Assembly: GCF_014192415.1 (NCBI RefSeq)
Contig: NZ_JACHXY010000002.1
Location: 620,001 to 684,000 of the forward strand
From: Microbacterium proteolyticum
Lineage (GTDB): Bacteria > Actinomycetota > Actinomycetes > Actinomycetales > Microbacteriaceae
DNA length: 64,000 bases
Reading direction: 5' to 3'
Below the pieces are notes generated by a model, which did not search any database, was not told the DNA's origin, and saw only the letters and a program-made list of their open reading frames with translations. The position numbers were made by a program, and so were the translations under genes. Shown here in pieces: positions 11,038-19,100 of the stretch (within the stretch, counting starts at the first letter, position 1; each line of letters opens with the position of its first letter).

Positions 11038-12243
11038 ATGCACCAGCTTCCCGGCGCCTGGCAGCGCACGGCCCGCGGCGCGGGCCTGCTCGCCCCCGAC
11101 GGCTCCTCGGTCCCCACAATCTTCGCGGAGATGAGCGCGCTCGCCGCGGCCACCGGCGCCCTCAACCTCGGTCAGGGCTTCCCCGACGAGGACGGCCCCG
11201 CGCCGGTTCTGGAGGCGGCACGGGATGCCATCGCCCGCGGCGTCAACCAGTACGCCCCCGGACGTGGCTTCCCCGACCTGCTGTCGGCCATCGCCGAGCA
11301 CCAGCGCCGCTTCTACGGTCTCGAACTCGACCCCCAGCGCGAGGTGCTGGTCACGGTCGGGGCGACCGAGGCGCTCGCGGCGACTCTGCTGGCCCTGATC
11401 GACTCCCCTGACGACGAGGTCGTCGTCTTCGAGCCGTACTACGACTCGTACGCGGCATGCGTGGCGCTGTCGGGCGCGAAGCTGGTGCCGGTGCCGCTGC
11501 GGTGGCCCGACTTCCAGCCCGACCTCGAGCAGTTGGCATCCGCCATCACCGATCGCACGCGGGTGATCCTCGTGAACGACCCGCACAATCCCACCGGCAC
11601 GGTGTTCTCGCGCGAGGTGCTCGACGAGGTCGTGCGGCTCGCGCATCGGCACGACGCGATCATCGTCACCGACGAGGTGTACGAGCATCTCGTGTTCGAG
11701 GGGCCGCACGTGCCGATCGCCACCCTCCCGGGAGCCGCTGAGCGCACGCTCACGATCTCGTCGGCGGGTAAGACCTTCTCGCTCACCGGATGGAAGACCG
11801 GCTGGGTCACCGGCCCCGCAGAGCTGGTGACCGCCGTGCTCGCCGTCAAGCAGTTCCTCACCTACGTGGGCGGCTCGCCCTTCCAGCCCGCGATCGCCGT
11901 GGGCTTGCGCCTGCCCGATGCGTTCTTCGCATCGGTCGCCTCCGAGATGGCCGAGAAGGCCCAGCTGCTCGGCACCGGTCTGCGTGCCGCCGGGTTCGAG
12001 GTGTCGACCCCCGGCGGGTCGTACTTCACGGTGGTGGATGCCGCCCCGCTCGGCGCCACCGACGCCGATGCGTTCTGCCGCGAGCTGCCCGCGCGCGCCG
12101 GAGTGGTCGGCATCCCGCTCACCGCTTTCGTCTCGCCCGCCCATCGCGACCGTTACGCCACGCTGGTGCGGTTCGCGGCGTGCAAGCGGGTCGACGTGCT
12201 CGCCGATGCAGCCGAGCGTCTGGCCGGGATGACGGTGACCTGA
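11038..12243 (+). CDS. PLP-dependent class I/II aminotransferase
   Basis: The 401-residue fold-type I enzyme carries NLGQGFPDEDGP near the N-terminus, NDPHNPTGTVF (substrate/PLP-binding Asn), TDEVYEHLVFEG (Asp and Tyr contacting PLP) and SSAGKTFSLTGWKTGW, whose first Lys forms the Schiff base. The overall pattern is that of the KAT/MetB-like subgroup often annotated as methionine or N-succinyldiaminopimelate aminotransferase (DapC-like); I cannot separate these. The ATG at 11038 matches the homologous N-terminus; the upstream in-frame reading has no support. No Shine-Dalgarno is visible. Confidence 0.92.
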   Translation: MHQLPGAWQRTARGAGLLAPDGSSVPTIFAEMSALAAATGALNLGQGFPDEDGPAPVLEAARDAIARGVNQYAPGRGFPDLLSAIAEHQRRFYGLELDPQREVLVTVGATEALAATLLALIDSPDDEVVVFEPYYDSYAACVALSGAKLVPVPLRWPDFQPDLEQLASAITDRTRVILVNDPHNPTGTVFSREVLDEVVRLAHRHDAIIVTDEVYEHLVFEGPHVPIATLPGAAERTLTISSAGKTFSLTGWKTGWVTGPAELVTAVLAVKQFLTYVGGSPFQPAIAVGLRLPDAFFASVASEMAEKAQLLGTGLRAAGFEVSTPGGSYFTVVDAAPLGATDADAFCRELPARAGVVGIPLTAFVSPAHRDRYATLVRFAACKRVDVLADAAERLAGMTVT

Positions 12244-12411
12244 GGTGCCCGTCGTCGCCGTGTCGACGGCAGCCGAGCCCGTCAGACGGTGACCGAGCCC
12301 GTCGGAGCCCCGTGCCGCACCCGCGGTGAGAAAGCCCCACGACGCCATCCTCCGCCCACGACCCCTCCCCACCCCTCCCCGCCCCGCCCCGCCCCGCCGA
12401 AGGAGCCCCGC

Positions 12412-12786
12412 ATGACCGACGACTGGACCGTCCAGATCTACGTGCCCTCCCCCGCACCGGGGATGTCGGGCCCCTTCGCCGAGCGGGGAGCGTACCCGCC
12501 CTCCGCCGGCGCTCCGACGATGCGCGCCGATCGCGGCGGCCGAGTGGTCGACGCGAGCGTGGAGGCACTGCGCGAGAACTGGCGCGAGACCGTGCACAAG
12601 CTCGTCGAGATCGGTGACGGGATCGATGACGCCGAGTCGGGGTGGGGCGTCGCCGAGATCGAGGTGGGCCTGACCCTGAGCGCGAAGGGTCAGCTGCTGT
12701 TCATCGCCGAAGCGGGGGCGGAGGCGTCGGTCAAGATCACGCTGACGCGACGAGGCCCCCACGTGCAGCTTCCCGCTCAGGACTGA
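12412..12786 (+). CDS. Trypco1 (trypsin-co-occurring domain 1) family protein
   Basis: The 124-residue soluble protein contains VVDASVEALRENWRE, then EIEVGLTLSAKGQLLFIAEA and GAEASVKITL. This is the pattern of the Trypco1 domain (CU044_2847 family): a helix followed by a beta sandwich with the core E-x-G-x-x-L-S and A-x-A-x-x-K-V-T-L. Members occur beside trypsin-like effector proteases in bacterial conflict systems. Here no effector-type trypsin or NTPase is adjacent; the nearest protease is the HtrA gene two genes upstream. GAAGGAG lies 7 nt before the ATG. Upstream is an unusual C-rich tract (about 12350-12400). Confidence 0.8.
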   Translation: MTDDWTVQIYVPSPAPGMSGPFAERGAYPPSAGAPTMRADRGGRVVDASVEALRENWRETVHKLVEIGDGIDDAESGWGVAEIEVGLTLSAKGQLLFIAEAGAEASVKITLTRRGPHVQLPAQD

Positions 12787-12882
12787 GAGCCCCGCGCGCC
12801 GCGACACGCGGCTGAGTCCGCCTCGACACGGCTTGGCCGCGCCCGACGCGCTTCCGCGCCCTCAGGCACGACGTGGCGGGTC

Positions 12883-13689
12883 TCAGCGAGGGGTCACGCG
12901 GAAACGCCGGAGCTGGAGCGCCGGGTTGACCCGGCGAACCCGCGCGATGGCATCCGGATCGAGGTGCGCGACGGCCAGATCCGTCGCTGTGCCCACCTGC
13001 GCGACGGTCACCCCCTGAGGGTCGACGATCATCGAGTGCCCCACCCCGAGGGGCGGTGGATGGTCGGCCGCGGCGACGAAGAAGGTGTTCTCGATCGCGC
13101 GCGCCTGCACCAACGCGCGCCAGTGATGCTCCTTGAGGGGCCCCCGCACCCACTCTGCCGGCACGAGCGCCACATCGACCCCCGCGTCGGCGAGTGTGCG
13201 CGCGACCTCGGGGAAGCGCAGGTCGTAGCAGGTCATCAGCCCGAAGCGCAGGCCCGCGACGTCGAACGTCTCGGGAGGGGCGATCTCGCCCGGTTCCACC
13301 CAGTCGGACTCCCGCTGACCGAAGGCGTCGTACAGGTGCAACTTGCGGTAGACCGCTCGGACGCCGTCTGCGCCCACGGCGACGACCGCGTTGCGCACGC
13401 GTCGACCGTCGTCGGCTTTTTCGAGCAGACCCGCGACGATCACCGTGTCGAGCTCGCCGGCCAGCGCGGTGAGGGCGACGACGAACGGCCCGTCGAGGTC
13501 CTCGGCGTTCGCGGCGAGGGTGTCGTCGAAAGGGTCGACGAAATAGCTGGAGTATTCGGGGAACACCACCACTCGCGCTCCACGCGCGGCTCCCGTGCGG
13601 GCGGCAGCGGTGATGTGGTCGAGATTGGCGGTGCGCGAGGCCCCGGGCGCGAACTGCGCCACGGCGACGCCGACGGTGTCCTGATTCAT
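12883..13689 (-). CDS. Carbon-nitrogen hydrolase (nitrilase superfamily amidase)
   Basis: The 268-residue cytoplasmic enzyme shows the Glu-Lys-Cys catalytic triad: Glu45 in VVFPEYS, Lys116 in YRKLHLYD and Cys154 in LMTCYDLRFPE. The best-known close relatives are Nit1/Nit2-type omega-amidases and deaminated-glutathione amidases; the exact substrate is not determined here. The length is normal. The ATG start at 13689 follows GAGAGAGGA. It is convergent with the Trypco1 gene and stands alone otherwise. Confidence 0.92.
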   Translation of the reverse strand: MNQDTVGVAVAQFAPGASRTANLDHITAAARTGAARGARVVVFPEYSSYFVDPFDDTLAANAEDLDGPFVVALTALAGELDTVIVAGLLEKADDGRRVRNAVVAVGADGVRAVYRKLHLYDAFGQRESDWVEPGEIAPPETFDVAGLRFGLMTCYDLRFPEVARTLADAGVDVALVPAEWVRGPLKEHHWRALVQARAIENTFFVAAADHPPPLGVGHSMIVDPQGVTVAQVGTATDLAVAHLDPDAIARVRRVNPALQLRRFRVTPR

Positions 13690-13963
13690 CTCGCGTCCTC
13701 TCTCGCCGGCGTCGGATGACCACCGGCGCCACCATCCACAGTAGGAGGATCACCACCCCGAACACGACTCCACGAACGCGGCGTGGAACGCGAACCCGTG
13801 AGACTCTGCGTACCCGTCTGCCGCACCCGCGGGCCACGTCGATGTCGTCCTCGTTGCGGTCGGCATGTTGCACGGCGCTCTCGGGCGGTCGTCGTCGAGA
13901 TTTTTCGAAACCGACCCTCACCGGGCCATTCTTTTGCGACACTCCCGGGCGGTGTGCCCGGAT
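13690..13963. other. Intergenic region without a supported gene
   Basis: About 270 bp between the amidase start and the tRNA promoter. A minus-strand reading frame here encodes a membrane-like run (GVVFGVVILLLWMVAPVVI), but it runs on through the amidase gene with no stop of its own and has no ribosome-binding site. A hairpin-like CCCGGGCGGTGTGCCCGG lies just before the tRNA promoter. No further signal is convincing. Confidence 0.6.
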
Positions 13964-13992
13964 TTGCCATGCCGTTCATCTCGGCGTAATGT
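13964..13992 (+). promoter_or_regulatory. Promoter of the initiator tRNA gene
   Basis: A -35 TTGCCA (13964-13969) and a -10 TAATGT (13987-13992) are separated by 17 nt. The predicted start near 13999 is only about 6 nt before the tRNA. This is one of the best sigma-70-type promoters in the window. Confidence 0.75.
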
Positions 13993-14004
13993 TTTCTCTT
14001 GTGC

Positions 14005-14078
14005 CGCGGGGTGGAGCAGCTCGGTAGCTCGCTGGGCTCATAACCCAGAGGTCGCAGGTTCAAATCCTGTCCCCGCAA
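14005..14078 (+). tRNA. Initiator tRNA-fMet (CAT anticodon)
   Basis: A full cloverleaf can be drawn. The acceptor 5' arm CGCGGGG (14005-14011) pairs with CCCCGCA (14071-14077), leaving the C1xA72 mismatch diagnostic of bacterial initiator tRNA. The anticodon stem CTGGG/CCCAG has the three consecutive G:C pairs of initiators around loop CTCATAA. The T-loop is GGTTCAAATCC. The 3' CCA is not encoded. It has its own promoter and terminator. Confidence 0.96.
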
Positions 14079-14083
14079 CAAGA

Positions 14084-14124
14084 AGAAGGCCCCGGATCGA
14101 AAGATCCGGGGCCTTCTGCCTTTT
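14084..14124 (+). terminator. Strong intrinsic terminator of tRNA-fMet
   Basis: A perfect 15-bp stem (14084-14098 with 14103-14117) is closed by a GAAA tetraloop and followed by CTGCCTTTT. It starts 6 nt after the tRNA. Confidence 0.92.
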
Positions 14125-14183
14125 CGCCTTCTGTCGTCCGGTTCCGCGCGGGGATGCGTGCGCGGAACCGGACGAAGCCGTCG

Positions 14184-14396
14184 TCAGTGGTAACTGCGAT
14201 AGCGGCTTGCCGCGGCTGCGGGGGCAGCCACGATGAGAGCGGCGACCAGGAGGAGAACCCCTGTGTCGCCGTGCAGGGGGATCATGGCCAGACCCGCCAC
14301 CGCGAATGCGATGACCGCGGTCCACAAGACGACCGTGGCGAGCGGAGTCGCCCACGCCGGTCGGTGCGCAGCATGATGCGCGTAAGGGTGCTGCAT
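14184..14396 (-). CDS. Small two-helix membrane protein of unknown function
   Basis: The 70-residue product begins with a His-rich tail (MQHPYAHHAAHRP) and then has two hydrophobic helices, VVLWTAVIAFAVAGLAMI and GVLLLVAALIVAAPAAAA, before a short basic C-terminus. GAGGAG lies 3 nt before the ATG. It is convergent with the tRNA gene and separated from it by the terminator. I do not recognise the family, but the composition and ribosome-binding site support a real gene. Confidence 0.75.
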   Translation of the reverse strand: MQHPYAHHAAHRPAWATPLATVVLWTAVIAFAVAGLAMIPLHGDTGVLLLVAALIVAAPAAAASRYRSYH

Positions 14397-14591
14397 TGCT
14401 CCTCGCCTTCGAGTTGCTCTGAGAAACCTGTCCAGGGGGTGCGACAGGGCCGCGCCGGACTACGACGTCGACTGCGTAGATCGTATGACTACTTCGCATT
14501 GGAAACGCAACCCTTGACGGGTGTCGCGTGAAATATGACGCGATTCTCTCCGCACCTCGCGTCAATCCCCTTCGGCCGGAAATACGCGAAC

Positions 14592-14620
14592 TTGTCCCCC
14601 ATTCGGGGGACACGTATGAT
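14592..14620 (+). promoter_or_regulatory. Promoter with overlapping hairpin/operator upstream of the 44-residue Cys/His protein
   Basis: TTGTCC (14592-14597) and TATGAT (14615-14620) are spaced by 17 nt. The -35 and spacer are overlapped by a perfect 8-bp palindrome, TGTCCCCC-ATTC-GGGGGACA (14593-14612), which is a good candidate operator. The surrounding 14397-14723 gap is unusually AT-rich for this genome and otherwise shows no gene. Transcription would give a leader of about 100 nt before ATG 14724. Confidence 0.6.
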
Positions 14621-14723
14621 CAGCGAGGCCGATTCGCTTTGTGCTTTCGCAGTACGAGTCGGTGAAGGGGGCGGGGGAAAGAGTTGAGCAATGTTTGCAC
14701 CACTCACGCAGGCGAGGATTTCG

Positions 14724-14858
14724 ATGAGTAAGTTCATGTTCGGCGCGACGGAGGTCTCGTGCGAGACGTGCGGTGACGCCGTTCGCCCGCAGAACGCCGT
14801 GTGGCGCAGCCACCGACCGTATTGCTCGGCGGCTCACGAACACGCGGACCAGCCGTGA
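14724..14858 (+). CDS. Tiny Cys/His (TRASH/YHS-like) putative zinc-binding protein
   Basis: This 44-residue gene reads from ATG 14724 to TGA 14858. Its core, CETCGDAVRPQNAVWRSHRP followed by YCSAAHEHAD, gives ligand candidates Cys13, Cys16, Cys34, His38 and His40. The spacing CxxC ... YCSxxHxH resembles TRASH/YHS metal-binding knuckles. The 83-residue protein at 34969-35220 carries the same core (CETCGATLRPSRAVWRGQRS, YCSAAHEHAD), which strongly argues that both are translated. GCGAGG lies 8 nt upstream of the ATG. It is convergent with the Dabb gene, 1 bp apart. The function is unknown. Confidence 0.82.
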   Translation: MSKFMFGATEVSCETCGDAVRPQNAVWRSHRPYCSAAHEHADQP

Positions 14859-14859
14859 T

Positions 14860-15150
14860 TCAGGTCGCCGGCTGCTCCCAGTCGGCGACCCACCAGTCCG
14901 AGATCCGCGCCATCTGATCGGCCGCCTCGCGATGGGCGTCCGATGAACGCCACTCACGGAACGCCTCGGCGTCGGCGAAGGTACCGTCCTGCGCGATGAT
15001 CACGCCCTTGCGCTCGTCGAGAGACCGCTCCACGGCCCACGAGACCACGCCGACGTGCCTGCCGAGATCGTGCAGTGTCGTCACCGCTGCGGCGATGCTC
15101 GCCGCCCCCACATCGTCGCGGACGCGGAACAGCACCACGTGCCGGAACAT
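14860..15150 (-). CDS. Dabb (stress-responsive alpha/beta barrel) domain protein
   Basis: The 96-residue protein opens with FRHVVLFRVRDDV, the hallmark of the dimeric alpha/beta barrel Dabb family, and has the typical F-x-D-x-x-A-F-x-x-W pattern (FADAEAFREWRSSDAHREA). The family has no single known activity. The start overlaps the fcl stop (TGATG), so it is probably the last gene of the GT-gmd-fcl operon. Confidence 0.88.
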   Translation of the reverse strand: MFRHVVLFRVRDDVGAASIAAAVTTLHDLGRHVGVVSWAVERSLDERKGVIIAQDGTFADAEAFREWRSSDAHREAADQMARISDWWVADWEQPAT

Positions 15151-16133
15151 CAGACGCGAAGGGCGCTGACGTTGTCGCGATACCAGGCGACCGTCCGCTC
15201 CATTCCTTCTTCCAACGAGATACCGGCCGTCCAGCCTGCATTACGGAGGGTGGAGACGTCGAGCAGCTTCTGGGGCGTGCCGTCGGGCTTGGACGTGTCC
15301 CAGCGGGTCTCCCCCGTGAAGCCCGTCACCCGAGCGATGGTCGCGGCGATCTCGCTGATCGTGACGTCCGAGCCCGTGCCGACGTTGACCTGGCCGGGCC
15401 CGTCGTAGTTCTCCAACAGGTGCAGACACGCATCGGCCATGTCATCCGCGTGCAGGAACTCGCGGCGGGGGGTACCCGTCCCCCAGTTCGTCACGGTGTC
15501 CGCTCCCGACACCGCGGCCTCGTCGTATCGACGGATCAAGGCCGGGAGCACGTGGGAACCCTGCGGTGAGAAGTTGTCGTTCGGGCCGTAAAGATTCGTC
15601 GGCATCGCGCTGATCCACGGCAATCCGTATTGCCGTCGCACCGCCTGAGTGTGCAGGATGCCGGCGATCTTCGCGATCGCATAGGCGTCGTTCGTCGGCT
15701 CGAGGTGGCCGGTCAGCAGGGATTCTTCGCGGATGGGTTGATCAGCGAATTTGGGATAGATGCACGATGAGCCGAGGAAGAGGACCCGCTCGACGTCGTT
15801 CGCCAGAGCGGCATCGAGAACGTTGACCTGAATGCGGACGTTGTCACTGAGGAAATCGACGGGGAACGTCGAGTTCGCCAGAATCCCCCCCACCTTCGCC
15901 GCCGCGAGGACGACGTAGCGGGGCTTGGTCTCGGCCATGTAGGCGAAGACCGCGTCGCGATCCTTCAGGTCGAGTTCGGCCGACGTCTTGCCCACAACGT
16001 TCGCGAATCCCCCGGCGCGGAGTCGGCGCACGATCGCCGACCCCACAAGACCGCGGTGACCGGCGACGTAGAACGTCGCATCCCGATCGAGCTCGCCCGG
16101 CGTGTACGTCACCCCGTCGACGGCTGTCGTCAC
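15150..16133 (-). CDS. fcl: GDP-L-fucose synthase
   Basis: The 327-residue extended short-chain dehydrogenase converts GDP-4-keto-6-deoxy-mannose to GDP-L-fucose with NADPH, acting as both epimerase and reductase. The Rossmann motif is [15 protein letters not shown] (about residues 24-38). The catalytic Ser-Tyr-Lys is seen as FLGSSCIYP and [20 protein letters not shown] and the C-terminal [13 protein letters not shown] are family-typical. There is an N-terminal extension of about 20 residues ([19 protein letters not shown]). The GTG start overlaps the gmd stop as GTGA, so the two are translationally coupled. Confidence 0.95.
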   Translation of the reverse strand: MTTAVDGVTYTPGELDRDATFYVAGHRGLVGSAIVRRLRAGGFANVVGKTSAELDLKDRDAVFAYMAETKPRYVVLAAAKVGGILANSTFPVDFLSDNVRIQVNVLDAALANDVERVLFLGSSCIYPKFADQPIREESLLTGHLEPTNDAYAIAKIAGILHTQAVRRQYGLPWISAMPTNLYGPNDNFSPQGSHVLPALIRRYDEAAVSGADTVTNWGTGTPRREFLHADDMADACLHLLENYDGPGQVNVGTGSDVTISEIAATIARVTGFTGETRWDTSKPDGTPQKLLDVSTLRNAGWTAGISLEEGMERTVAWYRDNVSALRV

Positions 16134-17179
16134 GCGCGAGCTCCCACCAGTTCACGGTTGCTCCAGCTGGGCAGCGAGACCGTATCGATCCATTTCGCCC
16201 CCTGCTCGAGCGCGATGGTGTCGGCATCGACCATGAGCCGGGCCAGTTCGTCACCGTGGACCGCCGGCACCCAGCCGAGCTTGTCGGCCGCTTTACTCGG
16301 GTCGCCGATGAGGGCGTCGACCTCGGTCGGACGCAGATAGCGCTCGTCGAAACGCACGTATTCCGCCCAGTCGAGCCCGACATGGCCGAATGCCACCTCG
16401 AGGAAGTCCTTGATGGTGAAGCCGACGCCCGTGGCGAGAACGAAGTCCTCGGGGGTATCCGCCTGCAGCATCCGCCACATGCCCTCGACGTACTCGGCGG
16501 CGTAGCCCCAATCGCGGATCGAGTCGAGGTTGCCGAGGTAGAGGTGATTCTCCTCCCCCGCCTTGATGCGGGCGACCGCTCGCGTGATCTTGCGTGTCAC
16601 GAACGTCTCCCCGCGACGGGGCGACTCGTGGTTGAACAGGATGCCGTTGACGGCGAACATGTCGTACGCCTCGCGGTAGTTCTTCGTGATCCAGTAGCTG
16701 TACAGCTTCGCTGCGGCGTACGGGGAACGCGGGTAGAACGGGGTCTCCTCGTTCTGCGGGGGCGGCGTCGCCCCATAGAGCTCCGAGGTGGATGCCTGGT
16801 AGAACTTCGTCTGGATGCCGGCGAGTCGCACCGCCTCCAACAGGCGGATGGTTCCCGTGCCCGTCGTGTCTGCCGTGTGCTCCGGTTCGTCGAACGAGAC
16901 GCGCACGTGCGATTGGGCGGCGAGGTTGTACACCTCGTCGGGGTCGATCTGGCTCAGCAGCGTGACCATGCGCGCACCGTCGGACAGGTCACCGTAGTGC
17001 AGGAACAGCTTGGCGTGCGGATCGTGCGGGTCGACGTACAGGTGGTCGATGCGGTGGGTGTTGAAGGTCGACGCGCGGCGGATGAGCCCGTGCACCTCGT
17101 AGCCCTTCGACAGCAGGAGTTCCGCGAGGTAGGAACCGTCCTGGCCAGTGATGCCGGTGATGAATGCACGCTTCGTCAA
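16130..17179 (-). CDS. gmd: GDP-mannose 4,6-dehydratase
   Basis: The 349-residue enzyme carries out the first step to GDP-L-fucose. [19 protein letters not shown] is the NADP-binding signature; the catalytic residues lie in ASTSELYG (Thr, Glu) and [12 protein letters not shown] (Tyr, Lys). [17 protein letters not shown] is conserved in Gmd. The start codon is TTG at 17179 with only a weak ribosome-binding site; the palindrome GTACTTGTAC (17181-17190) directly precedes it. The gene lies 33 bp downstream of a glycosyltransferase gene and overlaps fcl. GDP-mannose supply genes are not in the window. Confidence 0.96.
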   Translation of the reverse strand: MTKRAFITGITGQDGSYLAELLLSKGYEVHGLIRRASTFNTHRIDHLYVDPHDPHAKLFLHYGDLSDGARMVTLLSQIDPDEVYNLAAQSHVRVSFDEPEHTADTTGTGTIRLLEAVRLAGIQTKFYQASTSELYGATPPPQNEETPFYPRSPYAAAKLYSYWITKNYREAYDMFAVNGILFNHESPRRGETFVTRKITRAVARIKAGEENHLYLGNLDSIRDWGYAAEYVEGMWRMLQADTPEDFVLATGVGFTIKDFLEVAFGHVGLDWAEYVRFDERYLRPTEVDALIGDPSKAADKLGWVPAVHGDELARLMVDADTIALEQGAKWIDTVSLPSWSNRELVGARA

Positions 17180-17212
17180 AGTACTTGTACCGATCTCGTT
17201 GGGGGGGTCAGA

Positions 17213-18469
17213 TCAATGAACGCGCTCAGCGCCTACGGGGGAGGTCAGATTGTCGAGAAGACTACAGAATCGATCGATCGCGTTTGTTTCCTCTAAAACC
17301 GTCTCTTTGTAACGTTTTCCGCTCGCACCGAACCGACGGCATTCGTCACGGTCGGCTGCGAGGAGGATCGCGCCGTCGAGAATCGCTTCCGCGCTACCGG
17401 CCGCGACGACCACACCCGCCCCTGCGGCGGTCACTTCCTGAGCGGTGATGCCCGTTGCATCGGTGGCGGCGAGCACCGGCCGACCGGACGCGAAATACGA
17501 CGTAAGTTTGCTGGGAACGGCCATTTCTGCCACCCCCGGGAGCTCATTGACGAGCAGGATGTCGGCCGATTGCAGCGTCTCGGCGAACGCCTTGTCGTCC
17601 AACGGCGGCAGGATCTGCGTCGTCGTCGGATGCTCATCGATGCGCTGCTGCAGTTCATCTCGCTGGGCACCATTGCCGACCAGAACGAAACGTACCCGCT
17701 CGCCGCGTTCGTGGGCCAATCGACCGGCATCGACGACGTGCTGGAGTCCCTGCTTGACCCCCATGTTGCCGGTGTGGACGACGACGACGTCGTCGTCGGA
17801 CCACCCGTGCGCGCGACGGACGGCAGCCACGTCGACGGGCGGCATCGGCGGGAGATGGGTCCAGTTGCGGACGACCACGATGCGCTCACGCGGGATCGCG
17901 AAATCATGATGGACACGGTCGGCGAAGCGGTCGTGGATAACCACGACGGTCGACGCCGAGCGCAGCAGCCAGGCCTCCAGGGCGCGAAGGGCGCGTGCGG
18001 CGATTCCTCCGCCCTGTCCCGTCTCGACGACGCCCAGGCCGTACAGGTCCTGGACCCACACCACGAACGGCGTCTCACGGTGGGTCGCAAGTGCGCGGAG
18101 GCGGACGATGGCCGACGACAGAAGGGCCGGAGACGCCGCGACGATGGCCGACGGCTGACCCCAGCGGACGAACGCCTGGCGCAGTCCGAAGGTCACCTCG
18201 GCGAGCGCGCGGGGCACCAGGGTGGGGCGCCGAGGAACGAAATGAAGGAGACGGTCGACGACGACGCCGTCCATTCTTTCGCGCCTCGACCACTGCCCGT
18301 AACCCGGCGCGATCTTCCACTCCGGATAATGAGGGTGCGCGACGACGGCACGAACCTGGCGCCCGCGCCGTGCGAGCCCGGCAGCCATTGCACCGGTGTA
18401 CGGGGAGATTCCCGTAGTCTCCGGGGGGTAGTTCAATCCGAAGACGAGAGTTTGCGAAGATTGGCCCAC
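17213..18469 (-). CDS. GT4-type glycosyltransferase (WcaI/WbuB-like)
   Basis: The 418-residue GT-B glycosyltransferase begins with LNYPPETTGISPYTG, the sugar-acceptor-side motif of WcaI/WbuB-type fucosyl or acetamido-sugar transferases. Its C-terminal domain has VVVVHTGNMGVKQGLQ and the E-x7-E-like ELPGVAEMAVPSKLTSYFASG. It is the first gene of the leftward GDP-fucose operon, so fucose transfer is a reasonable inference. The GTG start lies 8 nt after a TATGAT box (18483-18478) on the same strand. It is divergent from the acyltransferase gene. Confidence 0.88.
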   Translation of the reverse strand: MGQSSQTLVFGLNYPPETTGISPYTGAMAAGLARRGRQVRAVVAHPHYPEWKIAPGYGQWSRRERMDGVVVDRLLHFVPRRPTLVPRALAEVTFGLRQAFVRWGQPSAIVAASPALLSSAIVRLRALATHRETPFVVWVQDLYGLGVVETGQGGGIAARALRALEAWLLRSASTVVVIHDRFADRVHHDFAIPRERIVVVRNWTHLPPMPPVDVAAVRRAHGWSDDDVVVVHTGNMGVKQGLQHVVDAGRLAHERGERVRFVLVGNGAQRDELQQRIDEHPTTTQILPPLDDKAFAETLQSADILLVNELPGVAEMAVPSKLTSYFASGRPVLAATDATGITAQEVTAAGAGVVVAAGSAEAILDGAILLAADRDECRRFGASGKRYKETVLEETNAIDRFCSLLDNLTSPVGAERVH

Positions 18470-18524
18470 AATGGCCCATCATACGGCTAGGCAAATGGAA
18501 CGCACCGACCAAGAAAGGGGCGGC

Positions 18525-19100
18525 ATGAACAGCAGCCCGGTGATCGATCTTTCGAAAGCCCCCGGGGAACGTGCTGCCTGGGACCAGCCGACCTGGAAGG
18601 TGTATCTTTGGGCCATCTGCGAGCTGCTTTTCGTCACTAATTCCTGGCAGATCAGCTCGGCCCTCCGCATTTCTGTCTTGCGCGCTTTCGGCGCGCGCAT
18701 TGGCGAAGGCGTCATTTTTCGCCCTCGCACCCGAGTGAAGTTCCCGTGGAAGCTGCACGTCGGCGATCGCTCCTGGATCGGCGAAGGGGTCTGGTTCCAC
18801 AACCAGGACGACGTCCACGTCGGGCACGACGTCGTGATCTCGCAGGAGACGTTCGTCACCGCCGGCAGTCACGCCCACCGTCGCGACATGGCCCTCATCA
18901 CCCGGCCGGTGCACATCGAGGACGGCGCGTGGGTGACCTCGCGGTGCGTGGTCCTCGGCGGGGCGCGGATCGGCCGCAACTGCGTGATCACCCCCCTCAG
19001 CGTCGTCGACGGCCGCGCCGTGCCGGCCGATGAGATCTGGGGCGGAAATCCCCTGGCCTACGTAGCGGATCGCGTCCTCGAGGGCGGTCGCCGCCCGTGA
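18525..19100 (+). CDS. WcaF-like left-handed beta-helix acyltransferase
   Basis: The 191-residue protein is a hexapeptide-repeat O-acetyltransferase of the colanic-acid WcaF type. The repeats run through IGEGVIFRPRTRVKFPWKL, VGDRSWIGEGVWF, VHVGHDVVISQETFVTAGSH (catalytic-type His) and ARIGRNCVITPLSVV. The end GGNPLAYV is typical for the family. It probably acetylates the growing polysaccharide repeat unit in the cytoplasm. The ATG at 18525 follows GAAAGGGG; an in-frame ATG-like start at 18471 is less likely. The stop overlaps the next gene as GTGA. Confidence 0.9.
   Translation: MNSSPVIDLSKAPGERAAWDQPTWKVYLWAICELLFVTNSWQISSALRISVLRAFGARIGEGVIFRPRTRVKFPWKLHVGDRSWIGEGVWFHNQDDVHVGHDVVISQETFVTAGSHAHRRDMALITRPVHIEDGAWVTSRCVVLGGARIGRNCVITPLSVVDGRAVPADEIWGGNPLAYVADRVLEGGRRP

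Noticed and set aside
12350..12400. C-rich tract as a possible frameshift or assembly error
   Set aside because: It lies in a gap before a clean ribosome-binding site, and neither neighbouring frame is disturbed.
9345..12786. Defence island built from the HtrA protease and the Trypco1 protein
   Set aside because: HtrA is a standard membrane quality-control protease, an aminotransferase gene intervenes, and no NTPase, effector-associated domain or nuclease is present.
10966..12807. 613-codon open frame opposite the aminotransferase
   Set aside because: It is an antisense shadow of the aminotransferase and Trypco1 genes with Arg/Gly/His-rich composition typical of GC-rich shadow frames.
12737..13942. 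Minus-strand frame with a membrane-like segment (GVVFGVVILLLWMVAPVVI) upstream of the amidase
   Set aside because: The frame has no start signal and no stop of its own before running through the whole amidase gene in another frame; the rest is Arg-rich shadow sequence.
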